52,637 nucleotides of DNA, taken from Actinomycetota bacterium (GTDB lineage: Bacteria > Actinomycetota > Actinomycetes > JACCUZ01). The notes beneath the pieces were generated by a model. It did no database searches, was not told the origin of the DNA, and saw only the letters and a program-made list of their open reading frames with translations. Below, in pieces: positions 24,487-32,289 of this stretch. How positions within the stretch are numbered: position 1 is the stretch's first letter; each line of letters starts with the position of its first letter. Location of the stretch: NCBI GenBank assembly GCA_030841035.1, contig JAVEDI010000027.1:1-52637 (forward strand), read 5' to 3'. The position numbers were made by a program, and so were the translations under genes.

Positions 24487-25853
24487 GACGCGTTGCGCCC
24501 GGCGACGTACTCGGTGGGGTCGTCGTGGTCGTAGTACCGGGCCCCCACAGGCATCGGGTCGGGCGCGACCTGGTCGAGGGTCGGGAACAGCGGCGTCGTC
24601 TCGGTCTCCCAGCCCTGGACCTCGACGGCGGCGATCAACGCCTCGACCATGTGGGGCTCGAACTGGCTGCCGGCGCAGCGGCGCAGCTCGACTAGAGCGT
24701 TCTCGACACTGCGTGCCCCGCGGTACGACCGGGTGGTCGTCATCGAGTCGAACGCGTCGGCGACGGCGATGACCCGGGCGAACTCGGGAATCTCGTCACC
24801 CTGCAGGCCCATGGGGTAGCCCATGCCGTCGAGTCGCTCGTGGTGATGCATGATCCCGGCGAACGCCTCGTCGAGGAACTCGATCTCGCGCACCATCTCC
24901 AGGCCGCGCATCGGGTGCAGCTGCACCGTCGCGAACTCCTCGGGGCTCAGCCGCCCGGTCTTCTGCAGCACCCGGGTCGGCACGCCGAGCTTGCCGATGT
25001 CGTGCAGCATGCCCGCGTAGCGCAGGGAGTCCACCCGGTCCTCACGCATGCCGATCTCGCGCGCGATGAGGACCGAGGCCACCGAGACGCGCTCGCTGTG
25101 CCCTCGGGTGTAGAGGTCCTTGGTCTCCACAGCGGCGATCAGGGTGCGCACCGTGCGGTCGTAGGCCCGCTGCTGCTCGGCGTACTGCTCGTAGGCCCAT
25201 CGGGCCACGAACAGCGGCAGCAGGACGAGCAGCGCGGCAGCCGGGCCCACGTCGGCCCCGGGCTTCGCCCACAGGACCGCGAGCATCAGCCCGAACAGGC
25301 CGTACCCGAAGTAGCCGGCGACCGAGCCGGACATGGTGCCCTGGAAGACGATGCGCAGCGGGACGCCCTGGTGGATCGAGACGATCGAGGCGACCAGCAG
25401 CCCGTTGATGACGCAGTGGGCCATGAGCGCTGCGACGAACGGCACGAGCAGCCCGGGGAAGCTGCCTACCTCGATCTCGCGACCGCCGAGCAGGCTGTAG
25501 GCCAACGCCGAGCCGCCGGCGGCCAGCACCATCTGGCTGGTGTTGAACAGCCGCTTGATCGCTGGTTGCGGGTCGTAGTCGAACGCGCAGGTGCAGGCGA
25601 GCAGGATGGCGCCCCAGCCGCCCACCAGGGGCAGCGCGGCCATAGCGGTCACCGAGCCGAGAGCGATGGTGGCGAGGTCGCGCGAGCCCCGGGTGCCGAT
25701 CGAGTCGGTGACGACGAACAGCAGGCTCAGCGCGATCAGGTCGCGCAGCCGCAGGCCCGCGTGCCCCTGCCAGGCGGCAATCACCGGGAGCGGGGCAGCC
25801 GCCAGCACGACGGCGGACACGAACAGCCGTGCCCTGCTCGACAGCGGACCCAT
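24483..25853 (-). CDS. Membrane-bound HD-GYP phosphodiesterase
   Basis: A 456-residue protein. Seven or eight transmembrane helices fill about residues 8-235 (including LFNTSQMVLAAGGSALAYSLLGG and AHCVINGLLVASIVSI). A short coiled segment leads into an intact HD-GYP domain (about 245-420). Motifs are TRGHSERVSVASVL, LHDIGKLGVPTRVL, MHHHERLDGMGYPMGL and VIAVADAFDSMTTTRSYRG. All canonical residues for c-di-GMP hydrolysis are present. The membrane part probably senses a signal. ATG at 25853 has GGAGGGG four bases upstream. A 20-codon peptide gene lies 71 bp upstream on the same strand. Confidence 0.92.
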   Translation of the reverse strand: MGPLSSRARLFVSAVVLAAAPLPVIAAWQGHAGLRLRDLIALSLLFVVTDSIGTRGSRDLATIALGSVTAMAALPLVGGWGAILLACTCAFDYDPQPAIKRLFNTSQMVLAAGGSALAYSLLGGREIEVGSFPGLLVPFVAALMAHCVINGLLVASIVSIHQGVPLRIVFQGTMSGSVAGYFGYGLFGLMLAVLWAKPGADVGPAAALLVLLPLFVARWAYEQYAEQQRAYDRTVRTLIAAVETKDLYTRGHSERVSVASVLIAREIGMREDRVDSLRYAGMLHDIGKLGVPTRVLQKTGRLSPEEFATVQLHPMRGLEMVREIEFLDEAFAGIMHHHERLDGMGYPMGLQGDEIPEFARVIAVADAFDSMTTTRSYRGARSVENALVELRRCAGSQFEPHMVEALIAAVEVQGWETETTPLFPTLDQVAPDPMPVGARYYDHDDPTEYVAGRNAS

Positions 25854-25881
25854 CGGCCCCTCCGTCCGTCCGGGGGAGTCA

Positions 25882-26135
25882 CAGAGAGCGCGATGGGGAT
25901 CGGCAGCGCAGGGGAACTGCTTTCCTACCACTTCCAGTTTGCACCGGACTGCAGGAACTGCTCGACAGCTGTAACGATCTTCTTCATGACATATCAACCC
26001 CTTTGGATTCAAGTCACGAGCACCGCTGACTACTTGCTCGTGCGGAATCCGCTCCGCTGGGGGTACTACTGGCAAATCGAAGGCATCCGTTGACAGGTGG
26101 CCACGATGTGCTGCCGATCCCGATCGCGCTCTCTG
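25882..26135. repeat. 26-nt inverted repeat pair flanking a peptide gene
   Basis: The sequence at 25882-25907 recurs in reverse complement at 26110-26135 with 25 of 26 bases matching (motif CAGAGAGCGCGATSGGGATC). The 202 bases between them are lower in GC than the surroundings and contain the peptide gene at 25925-25987. No clear target-site duplication is visible outside the arms. They could be ends of a small mobile (MITE-like) unit, paired operator sites, or arms of a long-range RNA stem in the leader of the HD-GYP message. Confidence 0.8.
25925..25987 (-). CDS. Candidate 20-residue peptide upstream of HD-GYP
   Basis: ATG at 25987 opens a 20-codon frame encoding MKKIVTAVEQFLQSGANWKW and ends at TAG (25925-25927). 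AAAGGGG lies about ten bases upstream of the ATG. The peptide has a basic start, an amphipathic helix-like middle and a W-K-W end, net charge about +2. It is on the same strand as, and 71 bp upstream of, the HD-GYP gene, and may share its message. It has no membrane-export signal of its own. It could be a signalling peptide, a leader peptide or chance; the composition is unlike random high-GC frames, which are rich in Arg/Ala/Pro. Confidence 0.45.
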   Translation of the reverse strand: MKKIVTAVEQFLQSGANWKW

Positions 26136-26145
26136 CAATTGTCAA
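26117..26145 (-). promoter_or_regulatory. Candidate promoter for peptide/HD-GYP operon
   Basis: The minus strand reads TTGACA at 26145-26140, then 17 bases, then CGGGAT at 26122-26117. The -35 is consensus and the -10 weak. The -10 lies inside the right arm of the inverted repeat, so a protein binding that arm would block transcription. Confidence 0.4.
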
Positions 26146-26276
26146 TGACGCTGCGCTCCCCCGAGCCCGCGCAGGCGAGCCGGAGTGCCTCCACGAGCGA
26201 GGAACGCCGGCTTCGTCGCTGTAAGTGAACGAGCCGGGTAAACCCCGCGTCAAGGGTTTCGCCATTTTGTGTCTGC

Positions 26277-26306
26277 TTGTCCTGCGGAATCGTCCTTTCG
26301 TACTAG
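26277..26306 (+). promoter_or_regulatory. Candidate promoter for the unknown gene pair
   Basis: TTGTCC at 26277-26282 and TACTAG at 26301-26306 are separated by 18 bases, in an AT-richer patch 126 bp upstream of the gene at 26432. The remaining bases from 25988 to 26431 outside the features listed show no gene. Confidence 0.4.
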
Positions 26307-26431
26307 TCATTGGTGGGGCAAAATGCATGCAAGGGGATGTTCCGCCAGCACGGCGCGCGTCCCCGCGTTGGCGTCCCTCCTGCCGTACCGTCCGCCCCAG
26401 GACTTACCCCGAAAGCGAGGAGACGGCACGC

Positions 26432-26896
26432 ATGACGGCCAACGTCTCACGTCCGGCGCGTTCGGCCGCCTCCGTGGGCGCCACGAGCTCGGCGTACGCC
26501 GACCTTGTCGCCGGCCTGCTGGATGCGCGCGCGGACCCTGCCACGGAACGCTTCGACGGCGCGCTGGCCGCCGCCGTGACCGCCGGTGAGCTCGACGCCG
26601 ACCTCGCCGCGACGCTGCGCTTCTGGCAGCGAGCCGCACTGCGAAGCGTCATCGAGCATGTACGCACAGTACTACCCCCGACGCTGGCGGCACTCGCCGC
26701 GGCGCGCGGGGACGCGCTGGAGCGGGCCCGGGCCGACGAGGCGCTGCTGCGCGACCCCGCCACGTCCAGCGGGGAGCCGTCGGGCGATCCCGCGCCCCCC
26801 CGTGAGGAGGCGAGCAGCCTGTCGGACCGCCGGCACCGGCTCATCGTCGCCGGACTGACCAGCTCGACGCCGCTCGACCTACGCGCCCACCGCTAG
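26432..26896 (+). CDS. Hypothetical protein, Ala-rich
   Basis: A 154-residue protein that I do not recognise. It is helical and rich in Ala, Asp and Arg, with no signal peptide, membrane helix or cysteine. The middle reads ADLVAGLLDARADPATERFD, ELDADLAATLRFWQRAALRS and [20 protein letters not shown]; the end LIVAGLTSSTPLDLRAHR is less biased. ATG at 26432 is preceded by GAGGAG at nine bases. The next gene starts 20 bp after its stop, so they form a two-gene unit, divergent from the peptide/HD-GYP operon. Confidence 0.65.
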   Translation: MTANVSRPARSAASVGATSSAYADLVAGLLDARADPATERFDGALAAAVTAGELDADLAATLRFWQRAALRSVIEHVRTVLPPTLAALAAARGDALERARADEALLRDPATSSGEPSGDPAPPREEASSLSDRRHRLIVAGLTSSTPLDLRAHR

Positions 26897-26916
26897 AACC
26901 GAAAGGCCCCTCGCCG

Positions 26917-27591
26917 ATGCCCGCCTTGCGCCTGCTCCCTGAGCTTGAGGACTCCCTGCGTCAGATCCCCGGGGTCAAGGCCGCGAGCGTGGTGACCGGC
27001 CCGGACGCGGTGCCGACCGAGGTGCACGTCCTGGCGGCGCCGGGCAAGCCGGCCAAGCAGGTGGTGCGCGACGTGCAGTCCCTGGCGATGGCGCGCTACG
27101 ACATCGACATCGACCACCGCATCGTCTCGGTCGTGCAGATCGGTGACGCCGAGGTCTCCGTCGTGGCGGCGCAGCCGGAAAGCCCCGAGCCGCTCGAGGA
27201 CCCGCGGGCGGAGCTCCCCATGCGCGCGGCCATCGCGTCGATCATGGTCCGCAGCAGTCGTGGTGTCACCGACGCCTCGGTCACTCTCGCGGCGGGCGAC
27301 GAGCTGTTCGAGGGCAAGGCCGAGGGACCCGCGGGCACCAGTCACCGCGCGCGCATCGTCGCGCAGGCCACGCTCGACTCCGTGGGCGATCTGCTCGGCC
27401 GGACGTGCGACGTCGAGTCGGCGGCCGTGGTCGCGACCGGGCTGCGCGAGGTCGCGCTCAGCGTCTTGACGCTGAGCGTCCCGCGTACCGGCATGCAGGT
27501 CCTCACCGGCTGTGCGGTGGTCCGCGGCGACGAGGCCGACGCGGTTGCCCGCTCGGTGCTCGCGGCGCTCAACCGCCAGCTCAGCGGCTGA
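26917..27591 (+). CDS. Conserved hypothetical protein
   Basis: A 224-residue soluble protein of unknown function. Residues 5-75 (LEDSLRQIPGVKAASVV, TEVHVLAAPGKPAKQVVRDV, ARYDIDIDHRIVSVVQIG) form a compact alpha/beta unit. Its EVHVLA.....KQ.VRDVQS and D.RIVSVVQI pattern resembles, from memory, uncharacterised proteins in other bacteria including Firmicutes. Residues 90-224 form a second alpha/beta domain (RAAIASIMVRSSRGVTDASV and TGMQVLTGCAVV). No catalytic motif is evident. It is co-oriented with the gene at 26432. Confidence 0.75.
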   Translation: MPALRLLPELEDSLRQIPGVKAASVVTGPDAVPTEVHVLAAPGKPAKQVVRDVQSLAMARYDIDIDHRIVSVVQIGDAEVSVVAAQPESPEPLEDPRAELPMRAAIASIMVRSSRGVTDASVTLAAGDELFEGKAEGPAGTSHRARIVAQATLDSVGDLLGRTCDVESAAVVATGLREVALSVLTLSVPRTGMQVLTGCAVVRGDEADAVARSVLAALNRQLSG

Positions 27592-27660
27592 GCGCTGCCC
27601 GCTGACGTCCCGAGGACGTGTCAGGATGGCGCGACAGTCCCAGACATCACGGAGACACCG

Positions 27661-27735
27661 ATGGCCAAGAAGTCACGCAAGAAGAAGGCCCGCAAGAACA
27701 GCAAGGCCAATCACGGCAAGCGGCCCAACAGCTGA
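27661..27735 (+). CDS. Ribosomal protein bL37 (24 aa)
   Basis: A 24-codon gene: MAKKSRKKKARKNSK followed by ANHGKRPNS. The strongly basic body and the ANHGKRPN end match bL37, the actinobacteria-specific large-subunit protein seen in mycobacterial ribosome structures. ATG at 27661 has a GGAG seven bases upstream, and a hairpin follows the stop. Genes of this size are often missed in annotation. Confidence 0.85.
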   Translation: MAKKSRKKKARKNSKANHGKRPNS

Positions 27736-27752
27736 GCCGGCGCTCATGCCGA

Positions 27753-27780
27753 AGGCCCGGTCCCGGGTGGGGCCGGGCCT
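27753..27780. terminator. Hairpin terminator between bL37 and rsrA
   Basis: Arms AGGCCCGG (27753-27760) and CCGGGCCT (27773-27780) pair around a 12-nt loop. The hairpin lies between the convergent ends of the bL37 gene and rsrA, so it can serve both. No T-run follows. Confidence 0.65.
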
Positions 27781-27812
27781 CGTCGTCCGTGGTGCGCCGG
27801 GTGGGCGCAGCG

Positions 27813-28091
27813 TCACGACCCGTCCGGGGTCGCGCGAAGCTCGGCGCGCACGGCCTCGATGCGCCACAGCACCTTCTCCCGAAGCTCGGCCGGCGCCTGG
27901 TCGTGGCAGCTGCGCCGCACGATCGACTTCACGGCCTCCTCGAGCCCGAACTCCCGCAGGCAGGGCCCGCACTCGTCCAGGTGCTCCCTGATGTGGTGGA
28001 CCTTGCCCTTGTCGAGCTCCCCGTCGAGGTACTCATAGACGCGGTCGAGCACCTCGGAGCACGGGGTCTCGTGCGGGTTGCCACAGCTCAT
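27813..28091 (-). CDS. rsrA: Redox-sensitive zinc anti-sigma factor RsrA
   Basis: A 92-residue ZAS-family anti-sigma factor. The zinc site HxxxCxxC is in [15 protein letters not shown], with an N-terminal Cys in [18 protein letters not shown]. Under disulphide stress the cysteines oxidise, zinc is lost and the sigma factor is released. The ATG overlaps the sigR stop by four bases (ATGA), giving coupled translation and matched amounts of sigma and anti-sigma. Confidence 0.94.
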   Translation of the reverse strand: MSCGNPHETPCSEVLDRVYEYLDGELDKGKVHHIREHLDECGPCLREFGLEEAVKSIVRRSCHDQAPAELREKVLWRIEAVRAELRATPDGS

Positions 28092-28843
28092 GACGACGGG
28101 CCTCCTGTGTCCGGGTCGTCGCCGACCCCGGCAGGTACGAGACCGCGCTCGCGGGCGTAGTCCTCGAGCAGACTGCGCAGCTGGCGGCGGCCACGGTGCA
28201 GGCGCGACATCACGGTGCCGATCGGCGTCCCCATGATGTCGGCGATCTCCTTGTAGGCGAAGCCCTCGACGTCCGCGAGGTAGACCGCGATCCGGAAGTC
28301 CTCGGGGATCGACTGCAGGGCTTCCTTGACGTCGGAGTCGGGCAGGTGCTCGAGCGCCTCCGCCTCGGCGGACTTCAGCCCGCTCGACATGTGCGACTCC
28401 GCCTGGGCCAGCTGCCAGTCCTCGACCGTCTCGGTCCCCGACTGCTTGGGCTGGCGCTGGGCCTTGCGGTAGGTGTTGATGAACGTGTTGGTGAGGATGC
28501 GGTACAGCCACGCCTTGAGGTTCGTGCCTTCACGGAACTGGTGGAAGGACCCGTAGGCCTTGGCGTAGGTCTCCTGGACCAGGTCCTCGGCGTCGGCCGG
28601 GTTGCGCGTCATGCGCAGGGCGGCGGAGTAGAGCTGGTCGATGTATTGCATCGCGTCGCGCTCGAAGCGCGCGTTGCGTTCCTCGGGGGTCTCGGCCGTT
28701 CCCGCAGATGCGGCGTCCGGCTGGTGCTCGCTCATTGGGCTCGATGGTATCCCGCGGCCCGAGCCGGCCGTGCCGGGCCAGTCGGGGTAGCTGAGCACGG
28801 ACGCTTCGCTGGAGCGAGGCGCGGCCGGCGCGGCGGCGTACAT
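28088..28843 (-). CDS. sigR: ECF sigma factor SigR (SigH)
   Basis: An ECF sigma factor for the thiol-oxidative stress response. Region 2 contains [33 protein letters not shown] and [20 protein letters not shown]. Region 4 contains [42 protein letters not shown]. Two starts are possible. ATG at 28735 gives the usual 215-residue form ([10 protein letters not shown]) but has no good ribosome-binding site. ATG at 28843 has GGAGG nine bases upstream and adds 36 residues ([15 protein letters not shown]...). In Streptomyces a longer, unstable SigR form made from the stress-induced promoter is known, so both starts may be used here. Confidence 0.95.
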   Translation of the reverse strand: MYAAAPAAPRSSEASVLSYPDWPGTAGSGRGIPSSPMSEHQPDAASAGTAETPEERNARFERDAMQYIDQLYSAALRMTRNPADAEDLVQETYAKAYGSFHQFREGTNLKAWLYRILTNTFINTYRKAQRQPKQSGTETVEDWQLAQAESHMSSGLKSAEAEALEHLPDSDVKEALQSIPEDFRIAVYLADVEGFAYKEIADIMGTPIGTVMSRLHRGRRQLRSLLEDYARERGLVPAGVGDDPDTGGPSS

Positions 28844-28877
28844 GTGATGGAACCTCCGTACACGGGGATGTCCGTGT

Positions 28878-28903
28878 AACCCCCGCGCCCCGCCTACGAT
28901 TCC
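28878..28903 (-). promoter_or_regulatory. SigR-type autoregulatory promoter
   Basis: The minus strand reads GGAAT (28903-28899), exactly 18 bases, then GTT (28880-28878). This is the SigR/SigH consensus (GGAAT-N18-GTT). It lies 35 bp upstream of the long-form sigR ATG, so SigR should activate its own operon under thiol stress. Confidence 0.85.
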
Positions 28904-28952
28904 GCCGCGCCACACGCTAGGTCCGGGGCGGCCCCACGGGCCCGTCCCGGCG

Positions 28953-30068
28953 TCAGCCCACCGACAGCCGCAGGATGCGGTCGTCGCGGCGGCCAGGGGT
29001 GGCTCGCCCGTCGGTGTTGCTGGTGGTCAGCCACAGTGACCCGTCGGGCGCCCGCTGCGCGGTACGGAGCCGGCCGAAGCGGCCGGTGAGGAAGGCGCGC
29101 TTCGCCCCGACGTGGGTGCCGTTCAGCGGGACCCGCCACAGCCGGTGCCCGGTGAGGCCGCCGATCCAGGCGACGTCGCGGATGATCGCGATGCCGGACG
29201 GACCGGCGTTGTCGGTGCGCCACACCACCTTGGGTGCGACGTAGCGGGCGTTGCTGGTGGGGCCCTCCGTGGCCGGCCAGCCGTAGTTGCCGCCGGGACG
29301 CACCAGGTTCAGCTCGTCCCAGGTGTGTTCACCGAACTCGGTGGCCCACAGCCGCCCGGCCGAGTCCCACGCCAGGCCCTCGACGTTGCGGTGGCCGAGG
29401 CTGTAGATGAGGGAGCCGCGGAACGGGTTGTCCGCGGGCACCCCGCCGGAGGGCGTGGCGCGCAGGATCTTGCCGCCGAGCGAGCTGCGCCGCTGGGCGA
29501 GCGCCGGCACACCGCTCTCGCCGGTGGTGACGTACAGCATCCCGTCGGGGCCGAACGCGATGCGGCCGCCGTTGTGGTGCAGACCGCGCGGAATGCCGGT
29601 GATCACCGCGTGCGGCCGGCCCAGCTTGCCGCCGGAGTAACGCATCCGTACGACGCGGTTGTCGCTGCGGGTGCTCACGTAGGCATAGAGCACGGGGCTC
29701 GTCGAGAAGTTGTTGCGCACGGCGAGGCCGAGCAGCCCCCCCTCGCCGCCACTGGCGCCGTTCGAGACCACGCCGGGCACCCGGCCGACGCGCGTCGTGC
29801 CGCCGTGCCGGCCCACGCGCACGATCGTGCCCGCGTCGCGCCCCGAGACCAGCGCGTCGCCGTTGGGCAGGAACGCGATGCCCCAGGGCACTCGCAGGTC
29901 GCGGGCGAGCGTCCCGACCACCCGGACGTGCGGTGGGGCGCAGGACGCTGCTGCGCAGCGGTGCGCCGGCACGGGCGCTGCCCAGGAGCTGCCCGCAGCG
30001 GCGACCAGCAGCGCCGCGGTGAGCGCCGATACGAACAGGACCCGGACACCGCGCAGTGATGAAGTCAT
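28953..30068 (-). CDS. PQQ-dependent sugar dehydrogenase family protein
   Basis: A 371-residue exported beta-propeller of the glucose/sorbosone dehydrogenase family. Signal peptide to about residue 30 (SWAAPVPA). Family marks are [99 protein letters not shown]. The conserved His and Arg residues that line the quinone site in the family appear present. It may oxidise a sugar outside the membrane, but several members have no proven PQQ activity. ATG at 30068 opens the signal peptide. It is convergent with nothing and follows the alpha/beta hydrolase gene. Confidence 0.88.
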   Translation of the reverse strand: MTSSLRGVRVLFVSALTAALLVAAAGSSWAAPVPAHRCAAASCAPPHVRVVGTLARDLRVPWGIAFLPNGDALVSGRDAGTIVRVGRHGGTTRVGRVPGVVSNGASGGEGGLLGLAVRNNFSTSPVLYAYVSTRSDNRVVRMRYSGGKLGRPHAVITGIPRGLHHNGGRIAFGPDGMLYVTTGESGVPALAQRRSSLGGKILRATPSGGVPADNPFRGSLIYSLGHRNVEGLAWDSAGRLWATEFGEHTWDELNLVRPGGNYGWPATEGPTSNARYVAPKVVWRTDNAGPSGIAIIRDVAWIGGLTGHRLWRVPLNGTHVGAKRAFLTGRFGRLRTAQRAPDGSLWLTTSNTDGRATPGRRDDRILRLSVG

Positions 30069-30103
30069 AGGTCGCACACCTTGTCCGGACCGTCCGGGTT
30101 TCG

Positions 30104-30796
30104 TCAACGTCCGCGGCCCAGCGTGTCACGCTGTCGGGGGCGACCGACCAGCTGCTTGAGCCATCGGGACACCTCCTCGACCACCAGCATCAGCGCTTCC
30201 TGCTGGGTCAGTGGTGCCGCGGCGGGCACCCGGAGGCTGTGGTCCGCCCACGGCACCCGACGGACGACGTACCGCTCGTCGCGCGGGAACTGCTCGGGCC
30301 CGCCGAAGACGTCACGCTCGCCCTGTACGACGAGGGTGGGCACGCCTGCTCCTGTCAGCTCAGCGAGGCGCGACCGGTCCGGTCGGCCCGGCGGGTGCAA
30401 CGGGAAGGCGAGCGCCAGGCAGCCGAGGGCGCCCACCTCGAGCGCCGTGCGACACGCGACCCGGGCCCCTGCCGAACGACCGCCGACGACCACCGGGACG
30501 CCGCCGTGCGGGTCGCTGCCGTCGGCGTCCGCATCCCGCAGATCCCTCAGGACCGCCCGCCAGGCCCCGTCCAGGGTGGGCGGCGGTGTCGCGACCTTGC
30601 GACCGGCGACCCGCCACGGCGACTCGACCCGCACGACGGTGACGCCGCGGGCCGGCAGGTGCCGGGCGAGGGCGGCGAGGTCCGCCGCCTCGACGCCGCC
30701 TCCCGCGCCGTGGCCGAGGACCAGCGTGGCCCAGGGACGGGTGGCCGGCGCCGTCGTCATCCGCGCCGTGCCCACGGGTGTCTCGACGGTGCGCAC
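30104..30796 (-). CDS. Small alpha/beta hydrolase (KANL3/Tex30-like)
   Basis: A 230-residue alpha/beta hydrolase. The oxyanion segment is ATLVLGHGAGGGVEAADL, the nucleophile elbow VVGGRSAGARVACRTA, the Asp in LVVQGERDVFGG, and the His in WADHSLRVP. Cytosolic. Related proteins are annotated as dienelactone hydrolase-like; the substrate is not known. GTG start. It lies 21 bp downstream of the SRAP gene on the same strand. Confidence 0.85.
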   Translation of the reverse strand: MRTVETPVGTARMTTAPATRPWATLVLGHGAGGGVEAADLAALARHLPARGVTVVRVESPWRVAGRKVATPPPTLDGAWRAVLRDLRDADADGSDPHGGVPVVVGGRSAGARVACRTALEVGALGCLALAFPLHPPGRPDRSRLAELTGAGVPTLVVQGERDVFGGPEQFPRDERYVVRRVPWADHSLRVPAAAPLTQQEALMLVVEEVSRWLKQLVGRPRQRDTLGRGR

Positions 30797-30817
30797 GATG
30801 AGGACGAGGCCGGGAGC

Positions 30818-31576
30818 TCAGAACAGCTCGGCCTGCTCCTCGACGCCGTCGGCGCCCTGCGCGGGAAGGGGCTCGACCAGCGCCGGGCCGTCGTTGCGGA
30901 CGTTGTTGACCTCGGTGGACACCGGAAACGCCGTGAGCCGGCCCGGCGCCGCCGGAACCAGCAGGCCGCGCAGCTCCTCGGGGTCCTCGCGGGAGGGGTC
31001 GAGCCACTCGCCGTAGCCGGCCGGCTCCACCAGCAGCGGCATGCGGTCGTGGATGCGGCCGAGGTCGTCCTGCGCGGTCGTGGTCAGCACCGTGGCGCTC
31101 CACAGCCAGCGGTCGGGGTCGTCGTCGGCCTTGGACCGGTCGCGCCACAGCTCGTAGAGCCCGGCCATCGCGAGCGGCCGGCCGTCGGAGGGGGTGATGA
31201 AGTAGGGCTGCTTGCGGCCCCTGGTCTCGCCGTACCACTCGAAGTAGCCGTCGGCGGGCAGCAGGCAGCGCCGCCTGGCGAAGGCCTTCTTGAACGCCGG
31301 CTTCTCGGCCACGGACTCCACCCGGGCGTTGATCAGCCGGCTGCCGATCGAGGGGTCCTTGGCCCACGAGGGCACCAGCCCCCAGCGCACCGTCCGCAGG
31401 GCGCGGACCGGCCGATCGTCGGGAGCGTCCTTGGGCGTGCGCTCGAGCACGGCGTAGACCTGGTCGGTCGGAGCGAGGTTGTAGCTGGGCGGGAGCGCCT
31501 GCTCGGGCAGGTCGACGACCTCGAACTCCTCGACCAGGTCCTCGGGCCGCCGGCTCGCCGCATAGCGTCCGCACAT
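30818..31576 (-). CDS. SRAP family DNA-protein crosslink protein (YedK/HMCES)
   Basis: A 252-residue SRAP protein. It forms a thiazolidine crosslink with abasic sites in single-stranded DNA through its exposed Cys2. The required MCGRYA start is at 31576. Other marks are YNLAPTDQVYAVL, VRWGLVPSWAKDPSIGSRLINARVE, FARRRCLLPADGYFEWYG (catalytic Glu in EWY), and the IHDRMPLLV His motif. All active-site residues are present. It precedes aroA and rsgA, the same neighbourhood as in mycobacteria (Rv3226c), from memory. Confidence 0.94.
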   Translation of the reverse strand: MCGRYAASRRPEDLVEEFEVVDLPEQALPPSYNLAPTDQVYAVLERTPKDAPDDRPVRALRTVRWGLVPSWAKDPSIGSRLINARVESVAEKPAFKKAFARRRCLLPADGYFEWYGETRGRKQPYFITPSDGRPLAMAGLYELWRDRSKADDDPDRWLWSATVLTTTAQDDLGRIHDRMPLLVEPAGYGEWLDPSREDPEELRGLLVPAAPGRLTAFPVSTEVNNVRNDGPALVEPLPAQGADGVEEQAELF

Positions 31577-31673
31577 GGCCCCAGCCTGCCACGCGGGTCC
31601 GTGACCGGTTCCCGGGCAGACCCACCGGCGCGGGCTGGGCGTTTCCTCCCGACGGGCCCGGGCATAGGGGGCC

Positions 31674-32201
31674 ATGACTGTCGTACGTCGCCTGGCCCGC
31701 CCGATGCTCGCCTCGATCTTCATCTCCGGCGGGCTGGACGCGCTGCGCAACCCCCGCCCGAAGGTGCCGGCGGCGGCGGACGTCGCACCGTCGATCGCCC
31801 GCAAGATTCCCTACCTGCCCGAGGACCCCGAGACCCTCGTGCGGCTCAACGGGGCGGCCCAGCTCGGCGCGGGCTTCCTGCTGGCCGTCGGTCGGCTGCC
31901 CCGGCTCTCCTCGCTCGTGCTGGCGGCCAGCATCATCCCGACGACGATCGCTGGTCACCGCTTCTGGGAGGAGGACGACCCCGGCACCCGTGCGCAGCAG
32001 CAGATCCACTTCTTCAAGAACCTCGGCCTGCTCGGCGGGTTGATGCTGGCCGCCGTCGACACCGAGGGCCGGCCCGGGCTCGCGTGGCGGGCACAGCACG
32101 CCACCCATCACGTCGCTCAGACCTCGCGGCGCGCCACGCGCACCGCGCGGCGTGAGGCCACCTCGGCTGCCCGCGTGACTCGCGCCAAGCTCCCCGTCTG
32201 A
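31674..32201 (+). CDS. DoxX family membrane protein
   Basis: A 175-residue protein with four transmembrane helices in the DoxX pattern: ARPMLASIFISGGLDALRNP, LVRLNGAAQLGAGFLLAVGRLPRL, LVLAASIIPTTIAGHRFWEEDDPG and HFFKNLGLLGGLMLAAVDTEGRPGLAW. DoxX proteins are linked to quinone or thiol redox defence; mycobacterial DoxX works with SodA and SseA. The C-terminus is a long basic tail. It lies between SRAP and aroA, near sigR. Confidence 0.9.
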   Translation: MTVVRRLARPMLASIFISGGLDALRNPRPKVPAAADVAPSIARKIPYLPEDPETLVRLNGAAQLGAGFLLAVGRLPRLSSLVLAASIIPTTIAGHRFWEEDDPGTRAQQQIHFFKNLGLLGGLMLAAVDTEGRPGLAWRAQHATHHVAQTSRRATRTARREATSAARVTRAKLPV

Positions 32202-32289
32202 GGCCGCGCGCCGGACCGCTGCGGCGCGCGAGGTCCGCACCGCGTTCACGCTGCCCGGCGGTGCGGCTGCGCCCACTACCCTCGGGCTC

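Noticed and set aside
25987-26094. Plus-strand 35-codon frame (starting MTYQPLWIQV) antisense to the peptide gene
   Set aside because: There is no ribosome-binding site upstream, its ATG is simply the palindromic partner of the peptide start, and no plus-strand promoter was seen. The minus-strand peptide is better supported.
25988-26431. c-di-GMP (GEMM) riboswitch in front of the HD-GYP or unknown genes
   Set aside because: The region was read on both strands for the conserved GEMM core and tetraloop receptor; none was recognised.
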